DNA of 21,099 nt from contig CBDHFJ010000126.1 of assembly GCA_965262315.1 (NCBI GenBank), positions 1 through 21,099 on the forward strand, read 5' to 3'. The stretch is from JBCCFK01 sp965262315. GTDB lineage: Bacteria; Actinomycetota; Acidimicrobiia; Acidimicrobiales; UBA8592. The notes below the pieces were generated by a model, which saw only the letters and a program-made list of their open reading frames with translations, ran no database searches and was not told the origin of the DNA. Numbering within the stretch: the first letter of the stretch is position 1; each line of letters opens with the position of its first letter. The position numbers and the translations under genes were made by a program. Below, one piece after another: positions 1 through 8,492 of the stretch.

Positions 1-695
1 TGGACGATGCGATCTCGGATGGCGCGGGTGATGGCCGTGCAGACGGTGTCGACGAAGGTGAAGTCCCGGCTCTGGGTCCCGTCGCCGTGCACCTCCAGGG
101 GGCGGCCGTTCGCGGCGGCGTCGATGAAGCGTGGGATGACCGCGGCGTAGACGTGATCGGCCGGCTGGAGTGGGCCGTAGACGTTGAAGAACCGGAAGGC
201 CAGCGCCGGGAGGCCCAGCGACTCCTGATAGGCGAGTGTGTAGGACTCCGCGGCGAGCTTGGAGGCGCCGTAGGGGCTCAGGGGGCGGGTGGCCAGCAGC
301 TCGTGCTTCGGGAGCTCTTTGATCGAGCCGTAGACGCTGGACGACGACGCCAGCACCACGTGTGCCCCGTCCTGGCGCCGGGCCTCCTCGAGGACGGCCA
401 GCGTGCCGGTGGCGTTCACCTGGTGGGTGGCCAGAGGATCGACGAGGGAGCGGGGGACCGACCCCAGCGCGGCGAGGTGGACGATGGCGTCCGCCCCGGC
501 GGCGGCATCGGCCAGCGCGTCGGCGTCGAGGATGCTGCCCTCGACGAAGCGAACGTCGACGCCGTCGAGGTTGGTGCGGCGGCCGAGCGACAGGTCGTCC
601 AAGACCGAGACGTCGCCGATCCCGGGATCCGCGGTGAGGTGGCGGCACAGGTTCGCGCCGATGAACCCGGCACCACCTGTCACGAGTACGTTCAC
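1..695 (-). CDS. NAD-dependent epimerase/dehydratase (UDP-glucose 4-epimerase-like), C-terminus cut by window edge
   Basis: This is an extended short-chain dehydrogenase that interconverts or dehydrates nucleotide sugars in the cytoplasm. About 231 residues are visible and the 3' end lies outside the window. The N-terminus carries the Rossmann NAD motif (TGGAGFIG, about residues 6-13). A Ser-rich strand (ASSSSVYG, about 115-122) holds the usual catalytic Ser/Thr region, and YGASK (142-146) supplies the catalytic Tyr and Lys. A FNVYGP motif follows, as is typical of GalE/WbpP/RmlB-type enzymes. The GTG start at 695 is chosen because the Rossmann strand begins at once and an AAGGGA ribosome-binding site lies just upstream. 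It is transcribed away from the GT at 822. The family is clear. The exact substrate (UDP-Glc, UDP-GlcNAc, UDP-GlcA or a dTDP sugar) cannot be read from the sequence. Confidence 0.9.
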   Translation of the reverse strand, partial: MNVLVTGGAGFIGANLCRHLTADPGIGDVSVLDDLSLGRRTNLDGVDVRFVEGSILDADALADAAAGADAIVHLAALGSVPRSLVDPLATHQVNATGTLAVLEEARRQDGAHVVLASSSSVYGSIKELPKHELLATRPLSPYGASKLAAESYTLAYQESLGLPALAFRFFNVYGPLQPADHVYAAVIPRFIDAAANGRPLEVHGDGTQSRDFTFVDTVCTAITRAIRDRIV

Positions 696-719
696 GAGAT
701 CTGTCCCTTCACCGTGCGA

Positions 720-725
720 ATGGTA
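720..725 (-). promoter_or_regulatory. Candidate -10 element for the epimerase gene
   Basis: A TACCAT hexamer, matching the actinobacterial TANNNT -10 pattern, lies 24 nt upstream of the GTG start at 695. It leaves room for a short leader that contains the AAGGGA ribosome-binding site. I see no convincing -35 box at 16-19 bp spacing, so this rests on the hexamer and its position only. Confidence 0.3.
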
Positions 726-809
726 GCGATGTCCAATCGGCAGGCCGGGGAGGCCTTTTGACCCACGATCGGGGGTTTGTGGGTCCCTCGGTGGTCGGTG
801 CGGCGGACA

Positions 810-815
810 TAGCCT
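810..815 (+). promoter_or_regulatory. Candidate -10 element of a leaderless promoter for the GT at 822
   Basis: TAGCCT is followed by six bases and then the GTG start at 822. That places the expected transcription start on or beside the first base of the start codon. No Shine-Dalgarno sequence precedes this GTG. Leaderless mRNAs are common in actinobacteria, so the spacing is meaningful. The hexamer is weak and no clear -35 box is present. Confidence 0.4.
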
Positions 816-821
816 GACGTC

Positions 822-1928
822 GTGACCCGGGTCCTGCATCTCATCAAGGGGCTGGGGCCGGGCGGTGCGGAGGCGCTCCTGGTCGCGCAGGCGGGCGTCG
901 CGGTGGCCGACATCGAGACCGAGGTGGCCTACCTGGTTCCCTGGAAGGACCACCACGTGGCCGCGCTCGAGCAGCTCGGATGGCGGGTTCGGTGCCTCGA
1001 CGGCGCCCGTGTCTGGGACCCCCGATGGGTGTTCCGATTGCGCCGGCTGCTGGCATCGGGCGAGGTCGACGTGGTCCACGGGCACTCGCCGTTGGTGGCG
1101 TCGGTCAGCCGTCTCACGTTGCGCACCGTGCGACGTCGCTCCCGACCGGCGTCGGTCTACACCGAGCACAACGAATGGGGCCGCCATCGGGGAGTCACCA
1201 GACGGCTCAACCGGGCCACGATCGGTCTGGAGGACCGGGTGCTGGCCGTCTCCGCCGCCGTGGCCCGCTCGATGGACGACCGCACCGACGCCGAGGTGGT
1301 GATCCACGGCATCGACATGGCCGCCGTGGCTGCGCTGCGCTCGGCTCGCGACGACGTCCGGGCGGAGCTCGGCGTGGCCGACGACCGCATCGTGGTCGGC
1401 ATCGTCGCGAACCACCGCCGAGAGAAGGCCTACGACGTCTTGATCCGGGCGGTGGCGCTCGCGGTCCGCCGACGACCGGACCTGTCCTTCGTGGCCGTGG
1501 GCCAAGGGCCGCTCGAGGACGAGACCCGTGAGGCCGCACGGACGGCTGGCGTCGCCGACCACCTGCGGTTCCTCGGATACCGGGCCGATGCTCGCCGGGT
1601 CATGGCCGGCTTCGACGTGTTCACGTTGAGCTCCCGCCACGAGGGCCTGCCGGTCACGCTCATGGAGGCGGCGGCGCTCGGCCTTCCCGTGGTGGCGACT
1701 CGCGTCGGGGGTGTGCCCGACGCCGTCGACCCCGAGCGGTCCGTCCTCGTCGACCCCGACGACCCGGAGGCACTGGCCGACGCCTACGTGGCGATGGCGA
1801 GTCGACTCCCGACGCTGCCCCCGCCAGGCGTTCCCGACCGGTTCGAGGTCCGCCGCACCGTCGAGCATCTGGCCGAGATCCACCGCGGTGCCGGCCTGGC
1901 GTCTGCGGTCAGCTCGTCAGCGACCTGA
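822..1928 (+). CDS. GT4-type glycosyltransferase (GT-B fold)
   Basis: This is a retaining GT-B glycosyltransferase, expected to add a sugar from a nucleotide donor to a lipid-linked glycan on the cytoplasmic side of the membrane. The 368-residue length is normal for the family. The N-terminus (VLHLIKGLGPGGAE, residues 4-17) is the glycine-rich acceptor-domain loop of GT4 enzymes. The donor domain begins near 190 (VVGIVANHRREK), and the EX7E nucleotide-sugar motif is formed by Glu274 (SRHEG) and Glu282. The GTG start lies directly before the first beta strand. There is no ribosome-binding site, but a TAGCCT hexamer six bases upstream suggests a leaderless message. The last 20 bases overlap the end of the convergent GT gene. 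Donor and linkage are unknown. Confidence 0.92.
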   Translation: MTRVLHLIKGLGPGGAEALLVAQAGVAVADIETEVAYLVPWKDHHVAALEQLGWRVRCLDGARVWDPRWVFRLRRLLASGEVDVVHGHSPLVASVSRLTLRTVRRRSRPASVYTEHNEWGRHRGVTRRLNRATIGLEDRVLAVSAAVARSMDDRTDAEVVIHGIDMAAVAALRSARDDVRAELGVADDRIVVGIVANHRREKAYDVLIRAVALAVRRRPDLSFVAVGQGPLEDETREAARTAGVADHLRFLGYRADARRVMAGFDVFTLSSRHEGLPVTLMEAAALGLPVVATRVGGVPDAVDPERSVLVDPDDPEALADAYVAMASRLPTLPPPGVPDRFEVRRTVEHLAEIHRGAGLASAVSSSAT

Positions 1929-2910
1929 TCAGCTCGGCCCAGCGGTCGGCCACGACGTCCAGGGTGAATCGCTCCTCCACATGGCGCCGCGCCGCGTCCC
2001 CCATCTCGTCGGCGTGATCACGCACATGGGCGATCGCTGCGGCCAGCGCGGCCGGGGTCGGGTCGGGCACGACCACGCCCGAGACGCCGTGGTCGATGAG
2101 ATCTCGCACACCGCCGACATCGGGGGCCACCGAGGGCGTTCCTGCGAGCGCGGCTTCGATGACGACTCCGGGCATGCCCTCCGACCGTGACGCGAGGACG
2201 GCCAGGCGCGCAGCGCGCTGGTACGGGCCGGGGTCGGCCACGGTTCCGGGCATCGTGAACCGGTCACCGAGCACGGCCGCTCCATGGCGGCGGAGGTCGT
2301 CGGCCAGGGGGCCGTCGCCGAGGCAGACCAGTCCGAGGTCGTCGACCTCGCCGATCGCGTCGATGATGTGGTGGACCTGCTTCTCCCAGGTGCACGACCC
2401 CACATAGAGGGCGAAGGGGCCGTCGGGCAGGTCCGGACGGCCGGTGGTGGGCACCGGTACCGCGGCGTTCGGGATCACGTGCAGCTTGCCGCGCCGCACC
2501 CGAGCCCGGGTGTGGAGCGCGTCCGCGGCCCCCGGCCACAGGGCGACCACGGCGCGCGCGGTGGTGAGGGCGGCGCCGGTGGCGAGCCGGCGTCGGGGGC
2601 GGTCGAGCCAGAAGGACGGATCGCCGATGCTTCGGTAGACGAATCGGCCGGGCGCGGCCAGTGCTGCGGCCCACAGCGTCGTGGATCCGTGGGCCACCAC
2701 CAGGTCGGCGGCGCGGCACAGCGCTCTGCGCTCCCGCCAGCCGGATGGTGCCAGCTCCACGGCGAGTCGGGAGTCGTCACCGGGTTGGTCGGCCAGGGCG
2801 AGCACGGTGCCGTCGATCCCGCGGTCCGCGAGCGCATCGCAGAGCTGGACGGCGAAGACCTGGGCGCCTCGGCGCCGCCGGTCGCTGACGAGATGGAGCA
2901 CGGAGGTCAC
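1909..2910 (-). CDS. GT4-type glycosyltransferase (GT-B fold)
   Basis: This is a GT-B fold glycosyltransferase of 333 residues. The N-terminus (SVLHLVSD, residues 3-10) matches the first strand of the GT at 822. The donor domain starts near 166 (FALYVGSCTWEKQ), and the EX7E motif is Glu244 (SRSEG) and Glu252. The GTG at 2910 is preferred to an upstream ATG at 2955 because only there does the family's first strand begin at the N-terminus. AGGA in TAGGAT could act as a weak ribosome-binding site, or TAGGAT could be a -10 box for a near-leaderless transcript. The gene converges on the GT at 822 with a 20 bp overlap and diverges from the ABC exporter across 82 bp. Substrate is unknown. Confidence 0.9.
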   Translation of the reverse strand: MTSVLHLVSDRRRRGAQVFAVQLCDALADRGIDGTVLALADQPGDDSRLAVELAPSGWRERRALCRAADLVVAHGSTTLWAAALAAPGRFVYRSIGDPSFWLDRPRRRLATGAALTTARAVVALWPGAADALHTRARVRRGKLHVIPNAAVPVPTTGRPDLPDGPFALYVGSCTWEKQVHHIIDAIGEVDDLGLVCLGDGPLADDLRRHGAAVLGDRFTMPGTVADPGPYQRAARLAVLASRSEGMPGVVIEAALAGTPSVAPDVGGVRDLIDHGVSGVVVPDPTPAALAAAIAHVRDHADEMGDAARRHVEERFTLDVVADRWAELIRSLTS

Positions 2911-2918
2911 CGCAGGGC

Positions 2919-2924
2919 ATCCTA
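2919..2924 (-). promoter_or_regulatory. Candidate -10 element (TAGGAT) for the GT ending at 1909
   Basis: TAGGAT sits eight bases before the GTG start at 2910. It fits TANNNT and would start transcription at about the start codon. The same bases contain AGGA and could instead be a ribosome-binding site. The two readings cannot be separated from sequence alone. Confidence 0.35.
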
Positions 2925-2977
2925 CGGTCGGCGCCACGCACCAACCGCGCATCACCGCTGGTCACAGCCCCTGCCGG

Positions 2978-2983
2978 TACGCT
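2978..2983 (+). promoter_or_regulatory. Candidate -10 element (TACGCT) for the ABC exporter
   Basis: TACGCT, preceded by CCGG, lies nine bases before the ATG at 2993. There is no ribosome-binding site between them. The arrangement suggests a leaderless or nearly leaderless transcript divergent from the GT at 2910. No clear -35 box is present. Confidence 0.35.
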
Positions 2984-2992
2984 CGGTCGGCG

Positions 2993-4729
2993 ATGCCGGG
3001 ACAGCTCAGGGCGCTACGAACTCATCGCGGCCCCGTGGCCCGAATCGTGGCGTTGGGCTTTCCCGCGGCTGTGGCCGAGGCCGCGGCGCTGCTGGTCGTG
3101 GCGGGCGTGGCCGTGAGTGCCGTCGACGATGGCGGCGACGCCATCGAACTCCCGCTGGGGATCAGCACCGGCGCATCCGCTGGCGTGCTCCTTGCCCTCG
3201 CTGCGGGCCTGGTGGTGGTCAGCGGCGTCCTCCGGCTGCTGGCCGTCGGCGTCCGCGCTCGGGCGGCGACAGGATTCGAGGTCGAGCTGCGGACCCGCCT
3301 GGCCGACGCGTACCTCGATGCCGGCCACGCTGCCCAGCAGCGCTATCGCACCGGCGAGCTGCTCGAGGTGTCCGGGACGAGCGTCAGCCGCGCCGGCAAC
3401 GGGCTGAGCGCCACCTCCGAGGTGGCGCTGTCGGTGGTGAACCTGGCGGTGTTCATCGTGGGCGCGATCGTGGTCGCACCGGTGGTCGGGCTCGGGATCG
3501 TCGTCCTGGGCGGTGTGCTGCTGGCGGTCCTGCGGCCGATCTCACGGCGTATCACCGTGACCGCACGCCGCCACGGGGAAGCCGCGGTCGAGCAGTCGGC
3601 CGCCATGTCCGAGCTGGCCGGCTCGGGCCGTGACATCAGGATCTTCGGCGCCGGGGCGGCGGTCGGCAGGTCCGTTCGCGAACGGTTCGAGCGCTCGGCC
3701 GAGCACCGCCGTCGGTCGATCCTGCTCCAGGCGTCGGCTCCCGTCGTCTACCAGGTCGTCGGTCTACTCCTGGTGATCGGGGCCCTGGCGCTGGTCAGCA
3801 CGGGAGACGGAGACGACATCGCGGCGTTCGGGGGTTCGGCGCTGCTGATGTTGCGCTCGCTGTCCTACGGCCAGCGGCTGCAGACCGCGCTCAACACCAG
3901 CGGTGAAGCCGAGGTCTACGCCCGCCAGGTCGGGGCCGGTGTGGACCTCCTTCGGTCGTCCAGCCCCAGCTATGGCGACCAGCTGTTCCCCGACCGGGTC
4001 TCGATCGACCTCCGCGCCGTCGCCTACACGTATCCCGACGGCCCCACTGCGCAACCGGCGTTGGTCGGCGTCGACCTGTCGATCGGTGCCACCGAGACGG
4101 TCGGTGTGGTCGGCCCGTCCGGCAGCGGCAAGTCGACCCTCGCCGACATCGTGCTCAGGCTCCGCGAACCCGACCACGGGAACGTCCTGGTGGGCGGGGT
4201 GGACGTCAACGCCATCGGCGAGCACGCATGGCGTCGGCAGGTCGCTCTCGTCCCCCAGCAGGTCACCGTGCTGTCGGGCACCGTCGCCGACAACGTCCGC
4301 TACCACCGAGACGCGGTGACCATGGAGGACGTGGTCCGCGCCGCGCGAATGGCCGGCCTCCACGACACCGTCGTGGCGCTGCCCGACGGGTACGACACCC
4401 GACTGGGCGAGGGTGAACGTGGGCTGTCCGGGGGCCAGATCCAGCGGCTGGGCATCGCTCGCGCGTTGGCGGGGGCGCCCGCGATCCTCGTGCTCGACGA
4501 GCCCACGAGCGCCCTCGATCCGGACAGTGAGCTGGTCGTCCGTGACACCATCGCCGCCATCGGCTCGGCCGCGCTCGTGCTGGTCATCGCCCATCGGCCG
4601 TCGACGCTGCGAGCGTGTGACCGGCTCGTGGTGGTCGATCAGGGGCGGATCGTCGACGACGGGCCCACGGCCGACGTCACGGCCCGCAACACGTACGTGG
4701 CCCGCCTGTTCGCCGACGACGACGCCTGA
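2993..4729 (+). CDS. ABC exporter half-transporter (fused membrane and ATPase domains), MsbA/PglK-like
   Basis: This is an ATP-driven exporter subunit expected to act as a dimer in the inner membrane. Length is 578 residues, as usual for one TMD plus one NBD. Hydrophobic segments lie at about 15-44, 62-86, 146-182 and 246-270. The ATPase domain has Walker A GPSGSGKST (374-382), Q-loop PQQ (421-423), signature LSGGQ (478-482), Walker B ILVLDEP (498-504) and the H-loop His534. All key residues are present. The ATG at 2993 follows a TACGCT hexamer by nine bases. The frame stays open much further upstream, but that part is antisense to the GT gene and is not protein-like. In a glycan locus with a Wzy-like protein and no visible Wzx, a lipid-linked oligosaccharide flippase role like PglK is a reasonable inference, not shown. 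Confidence 0.92.
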   Translation: MPGQLRALRTHRGPVARIVALGFPAAVAEAAALLVVAGVAVSAVDDGGDAIELPLGISTGASAGVLLALAAGLVVVSGVLRLLAVGVRARAATGFEVELRTRLADAYLDAGHAAQQRYRTGELLEVSGTSVSRAGNGLSATSEVALSVVNLAVFIVGAIVVAPVVGLGIVVLGGVLLAVLRPISRRITVTARRHGEAAVEQSAAMSELAGSGRDIRIFGAGAAVGRSVRERFERSAEHRRRSILLQASAPVVYQVVGLLLVIGALALVSTGDGDDIAAFGGSALLMLRSLSYGQRLQTALNTSGEAEVYARQVGAGVDLLRSSSPSYGDQLFPDRVSIDLRAVAYTYPDGPTAQPALVGVDLSIGATETVGVVGPSGSGKSTLADIVLRLREPDHGNVLVGGVDVNAIGEHAWRRQVALVPQQVTVLSGTVADNVRYHRDAVTMEDVVRAARMAGLHDTVVALPDGYDTRLGEGERGLSGGQIQRLGIARALAGAPAILVLDEPTSALDPDSELVVRDTIAAIGSAALVLVIAHRPSTLRACDRLVVVDQGRIVDDGPTADVTARNTYVARLFADDDA

Positions 4730-4740
4730 GCCGCCTCAGG
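4725..4740. terminator. Short hairpin enclosing the stop codons of two convergent genes
   Basis: CCTGAG and CTCAGG form a perfect 6 bp stem with a CCGC tetraloop. The plus-strand TGA of the ABC exporter lies in one arm. The minus-strand TGA of the pyruvyl transferase lies in the other. It could be a small bidirectional terminator shared by the two genes. There is no T-tract on either side, so factor-independent termination would be weak. Confidence 0.35.
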
Positions 4741-5824
4741 GGGTCGGGGCGAGCCCGAGTTCGGTGATGACCTCTCGCGCGGCCCCGTGCTGCGCAGCCA
4801 CGAGGTGGTCGATCGAGGCGCTGGTGCGGTCCGTGGACGCGTTCGTCCCCAGGGCGAGCTCGATTCGGTCGCTGAGCCAGTCGGGGTCACACGTCTCGAT
4901 GCCGCAGCGGTCCTCGGCCGGCGCGTCGATCGAGTCGAGGAAGTCGTCACACTTGTCCTCGTAGGGCAGGCTGACGCACGGCACGTCGAGCGCGGCAGCG
5001 GCGACTCCGACGTGGAGCCGGACGGGTACGACCACGTCCAGGCCGCCCATGGCCGCCGCCACCTCGGTCGTGTCGGCGCCGCACAACGACCGGACAGCGG
5101 TCCGCACACCCGCGGTGGCGAGCGCCGCGGCCAGGCGGTCGTTGGCGTCGGCGTCGTAGTCGCTCGCCGCCAGGGCCGTGACTTCGAGCGGACGGTCGAT
5201 GCGGGTGGCCACCCTGCCCAGTGCGGCGGCCAACACGTCGATCGCAGCCTCCATGCCGGCGACGTCGGCGCCGTTGACGCCGACGCGAGCGACATCGTCG
5301 CGGGCATCGGGGCGGCACCGACGCAGCGGCCGCATGAGTGCGAGGACCGGGTCGCCCACGACTCGTGCGTTCACCCCGCGCTCCGCGAGGTGCGCAGCGC
5401 TCCTGGGACCCCGGACTCGCACGACGGGGAAACGCCGGAGGAGCGGCGCCCAGGCGTCGAGCTCGGCGCTCGTGCTCTTGCCGGTGTGGTCCGGAGCCGA
5501 CACGCCGGGTCCGAGCATCGCCGGGCGGACGTCGGCGCCGGACGCGTCGAGCGCGGCGGTCACGGCGTGACGGTAGGCGGGCCGGCCGATGAGCGTACCG
5601 CCGCCGAGCAGGAGCGGCAGCCGGCGAGACCGACGCAGCCGAAGGGAGAGCAGCCGGTTGCGGCCACCCATCGGGATGGTGCCGAGCGGCCGACGCAACA
5701 ACTCGCGGTGGGCGACGAACAGCAGATCGTCGCCGACGTTCGACCGATTGGTCATCGCACCGACGTAGACCGGGGTGTCCGAGCGGGCGAGGGCGGCGCC
5801 CACCTCGCGGGCGTTCGGGATCAC
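4736..5824 (-). CDS. Polysaccharide pyruvyl transferase family protein
   Basis: This 362-residue enzyme belongs to the CsaB/WcaK/ExoV family, which transfers a pyruvyl group from phosphoenolpyruvate to form a ketal on a sugar of a surface glycan. Visible family marks are the N-terminal strand followed by NRSNVGDD (residues 26-33), LLLGGGTLI (71-79), a VRVRGPRS region (136-142), and PVRLHVGVAAAALDVPCVSL (267-286), which carries the family's conserved Arg-Leu-His. The GTG start at 5824 overlaps the stop of the upstream GT in a GTGA, so it is probably translationally coupled as the last gene of a five-gene operon. It ends six bases from the convergent ABC exporter. The pyruvylated sugar is unknown. 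Confidence 0.9.
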   Translation of the reverse strand: MIPNAREVGAALARSDTPVYVGAMTNRSNVGDDLLFVAHRELLRRPLGTIPMGGRNRLLSLRLRRSRRLPLLLGGGTLIGRPAYRHAVTAALDASGADVRPAMLGPGVSAPDHTGKSTSAELDAWAPLLRRFPVVRVRGPRSAAHLAERGVNARVVGDPVLALMRPLRRCRPDARDDVARVGVNGADVAGMEAAIDVLAAALGRVATRIDRPLEVTALAASDYDADANDRLAAALATAGVRTAVRSLCGADTTEVAAAMGGLDVVVPVRLHVGVAAAALDVPCVSLPYEDKCDDFLDSIDAPAEDRCGIETCDPDWLSDRIELALGTNASTDRTSASIDHLVAAQHGAAREVITELGLAPTP

Positions 5825-6934
5825 CCGCTGCGCTCCATCGCCGCGATCGTGGTGAACGCTTCGACGTAGCGCGGTCCGAGCTCGGCCCAGCCGCTCTCGC
5901 ACGCGTGGTCCCACGCTCGTGGGTCCGGCCCAGCGTGCGCGGCGGCGATGGCCTGCAGGGCTCGGCTGATCGCTGCGGTGTCGTCGGTGTCGACGAAGTG
6001 CCCGATGCCGCCGGTGACGGTCCGCGACCGCTCGGTGTCGTGGAGGATGTTCGGGAGTCCCCAGGCCTGGGCCTCGAGGAAGACACGGCCGAAGCCTTCG
6101 GCGGGGCTGGCCGACACGTGCACGTCGGCGCACGCCAGGGTCCGTCCGACCGCGTCGGGATCGACCTCGGTGATCACGACCCGCCGGCCCAGCTGGGCCT
6201 GGATCCGAACGGGCAAGTCGGCGTCGTCGATCCCGGCTCGGCCGAGCAACAGGAGGTGCGCGTCGACCGCGGGGTCGAGCGATGCCACCGCATGGGCCAC
6301 GAGGTCGGTCCGCTTCACCGCCCGGTCGATGGCGCCGATCGACGCGACGACGAAGGCATCGGCGGGGAGTCCCAGCGACGCTCGGGTGGCAGCACGTCCT
6401 GTGCCGCCGCGGGCAGCGACGACCTCGTCCCAGGCCGGCACGGGGACAGGGCACGGCAGGTGTAGGTGTGTCTGGTCCGGCTCGGTGGCGGCGGCGAGCC
6501 GGCAGAGGTCGGCGGCATGGTGGACGACCGCGTCGACCGACCGGAAGGGTGGACGGCGGGAGCCGCCGTTGGTCAGGACGAACCGGGGGCGTCGGCCGAT
6601 GATCGCGCCCATGCGCTTCCACAAGCCGAACAGCACCGATTCGCTGGCGACCACCAGGTCGGGGGCCAGTCGTCGGATCGGTCGGGGCCGCGGCGACGGC
6701 GAACGTGTACTGCTCGATGCTGTGCGGCTGGACTCGCATGCCCCGAGCGAGCACGCGTGCGGCCGCGGTACGGCGCTCGGCGACCGGTACCCGTTCGGCA
6801 CCCTCGACTTCGCCGCCGGCGAGGAGGGCGACGTCGATCCCGGCTGCTCGGAGATGATCGGTCAGCTGGATCGCGAAGACCTCGTACCCGCGTCGGGTCG
6901 TGCCCGCGCCCGGGCTGGCGACGACGACCTTCAT
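5821..6934 (-). pseudogene. GT4-type glycosyltransferase, split by a single-base frameshift
   Basis: This is a GT-B glycosyltransferase whose two parts lie in different frames. From the ATG at 6934 one frame reads MKVVVASPGAGTTRRGYEVF and continues to about YTFAVAAA. From about 6684 the neighbouring frame continues with RPIRRLAPDLVVASE and runs to the stop, including the EX7E motif (AEGFGRVFLEA). The total length is one base over a multiple of three. Removing one base of the four-G run at 6684-6687 (C on the coding strand) restores a coherent protein of about 370 residues. The start overlaps the upstream GT2 stop in ATGA and the stop overlaps the pyruvyl transferase start in GTGA, so both ends are well preserved. 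This is either a sequencing error or a very young mutation. Substrate is unknown. Confidence 0.85.
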
Positions 6935-7789
6935 GCGCCGCGCCTGGCGAGCGTCGGGGGCACCAGCATCGTGCGAGCGAGGCGCAGGGCCCGCCGCAGC
7001 GAGGGCCGGGTGCGCATGCTGCGCCAGGCGAACCGCGTGGCCTGCCCCCGCTGGCCCTCGCGGAAGTGATCGTGCGCGGCGACACCCAGCAGGTCCGCCA
7101 GCAGCGCGGGACGCTGCCGGAGCGCGCCCCGCGTGGCGTTCGAGAATCCGGCGTGTCGCCGTCATGCGATCACGCCGGTAATGGGTGGCGACGTCGCTCC
7201 GGTGGTGGTGGCGGACGCCGACATGGTCGAGGACGGCGTCGGGACGGTTCGTGGCGTCCGCGATGCGCAGGAACAGCTCGGTGTTCTCGGCGTAGTCGAG
7301 CTCTTCGTCGTAGCCGCCGATGGCAACGAAGGTCTCGGTCGCGACCGCGAAGCTGCCCGGAATGTAGGGGCCCTCGTCGATCGCTCCGGTTCGCGGCCGC
7401 ACGACGTGTCCCGTGCCGCCGCCTTGGCGGTGGTCGACCGCGAGACGGACGAGTGGGGGAGCGGCGCCGGATGCGATCAGGTCGGCGAGAGCCGCGACGC
7501 CCTGGTCATGGAGGAGGTCGTCGTCATCCAGGAAGAGCAGGTACCGGCCGGCTGCGGCACCGGCGCCGGCGTTCCTGGCGTTGCACCGCCCGCCCTGCGG
7601 GCGGCGGATCACCAGTGCGCGCCCGGTCGCCTCGGCAACGGCGGCGGTGTCGTCGGTGGAGCCGTCGTCGACGACGATGACCTCGATGTCGGAGCGGGCC
7701 GGGACGCTGGCAATCGCCTCGCCGACGGTGGCTGCGCCGTTGTGTGACGGCACCACCACGCTCAGCAGCGGATCAACGCGGTCAGCCAT
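6931..7789 (-). pseudogene. GT2-family glycosyltransferase (GT-A fold), frameshifted near its C-terminus
   Basis: This is an inverting GT-A glycosyltransferase. From the ATG at 7789 the frame shows LSVVVPSHNGAATV, the donor-site VIVVDDGSTDDT, RNAGAGAAAGRYLLFLDDDD (the DxD region), and a later GGYDEELDYAENTELFLRI acceptor/catalytic block. After about ILERHAG the frame becomes nonsense-like. The neighbouring frame then gives a natural C-terminus (LLADLLGVAAHDHF ... LARRGA) ending at 6931. The length is one base over a multiple of three. Dropping one base of the C-run at 7127-7130 (G on the coding strand) joins the parts into about 285 residues. The start overlaps the FkbM stop by eight bases and the stop overlaps the next GT start in ATGA. 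Same caveat as its neighbour: sequencing error or recent mutation. Confidence 0.85.
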
Positions 7790-8492
7790 GGGCGGGTTGC
7801 CCCGATCGGCGCTCCCACAGGGCGAGCCGTAGCGAGAAGACGGCGCGTTCGACCACGGAGATCCAGCCGCGTTCGAGCACTCCGGCCTCGATGCTGCGGA
7901 GCCAGCGGGTGGTCTTGGCATCGACGGAAGGGCCGAAGAAGCAGGCCTGTTCCACCGTCTGGCCACCGAGCTCGTGCAACAGCCCTCGGACGCGGGCGGC
8001 ACGGTCTTCGTGGCCGGGGATCTTGTCGGCGTCGACGTGGACGAGCAGGGCTCGAATCCGCCGCTCCGGCGAGGCTTCGAGCAGCGAGCGCAGGCCGTCG
8101 AGGATCTCGAGCTCGGCGCCCTCGACGTTGATCTTGACGGTGAGCTCGGCTGTCGTCGGCAGCACCTGGTCGAGATGGGCGGCGGTGTCCACGGTGGGGA
8201 TGGTCTCGGCACGGGCGGACGACGGCACGCCGGCCACCGGCTTGCCGTCGAAGAGCGACGCCCCGACCGCACCCGCTCCATGCAGCGTCATCGACCCGGC
8301 CTCGTTCCACAGCGCCACCTGGTGAATGGTGACTCGGGGATCGCCGTCGGCCGCGGCCGTGAGCATCGCGCCGCAGGCAGCCGCGGGTTCGAAGCAGTGG
8401 ACCTGTTCGAAGGCCCAGCGGTCGCGGCGGGCAACGGCGAGCGTCTCGCCGGTGTGGGCCCCGATGTCGAGGAAGACCGAGGTGGGGGTCAC
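7782..8492 (-). CDS. FkbM-family SAM-dependent methyltransferase
   Basis: This 236-residue methyltransferase probably O-methylates a sugar of the glycan made here. The SAM-binding loop DIGAHTGE (residues 9-16) is followed by CFEPAAACGAML (33-44), where the acidic residue of motif II is found. KINVEGAE (120-127) is the FkbM signature, usually read K-I/D-V-E-G-x-E. The GTG start at 8492 overlaps the upstream GT stop as GTGA. The stop lies inside the start of the GT2 gene, with an 8 bp overlap. It is intact although the genes on both sides carry frameshifts. The target hydroxyl and sugar are not predictable. Confidence 0.88.
   Translation of the reverse strand: MTPTSVFLDIGAHTGETLAVARRDRWAFEQVHCFEPAAACGAMLTAAADGDPRVTIHQVALWNEAGSMTLHGAGAVGASLFDGKPVAGVPSSARAETIPTVDTAAHLDQVLPTTAELTVKINVEGAELEILDGLRSLLEASPERRIRALLVHVDADKIPGHEDRAARVRGLLHELGGQTVEQACFFGPSVDAKTTRWLRSIEAGVLERGWISVVERAVFSLRLALWERRSGQPAHG

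Noticed and set aside
741..810. Complete sigma-70 promoters with -35 boxes between the epimerase and GT genes
   Set aside because: TTGACC at 758 has no -10 at 16-19 bp, and TTGGAC on the minus strand (736-731) is only five bases from TACCAT. Only the -10 hexamers were kept.
4787..5869. A 360-codon open frame on the plus strand opposite the pyruvyl transferase
   Set aside because: No motif and low-complexity composition. The minus strand has clear pyruvyl transferase motifs and coupled start/stop overlaps.
4736..8281. A single open frame of 1181 codons on the minus strand
   Set aside because: It runs through the pyruvyl transferase, the N-terminal part of a GT4, most of a GT2 and a nonsense frame of the FkbM gene. 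It is continuous only because the frameshifts and GC bias join frames. Internal ATGA and GTGA boundaries show separate genes.
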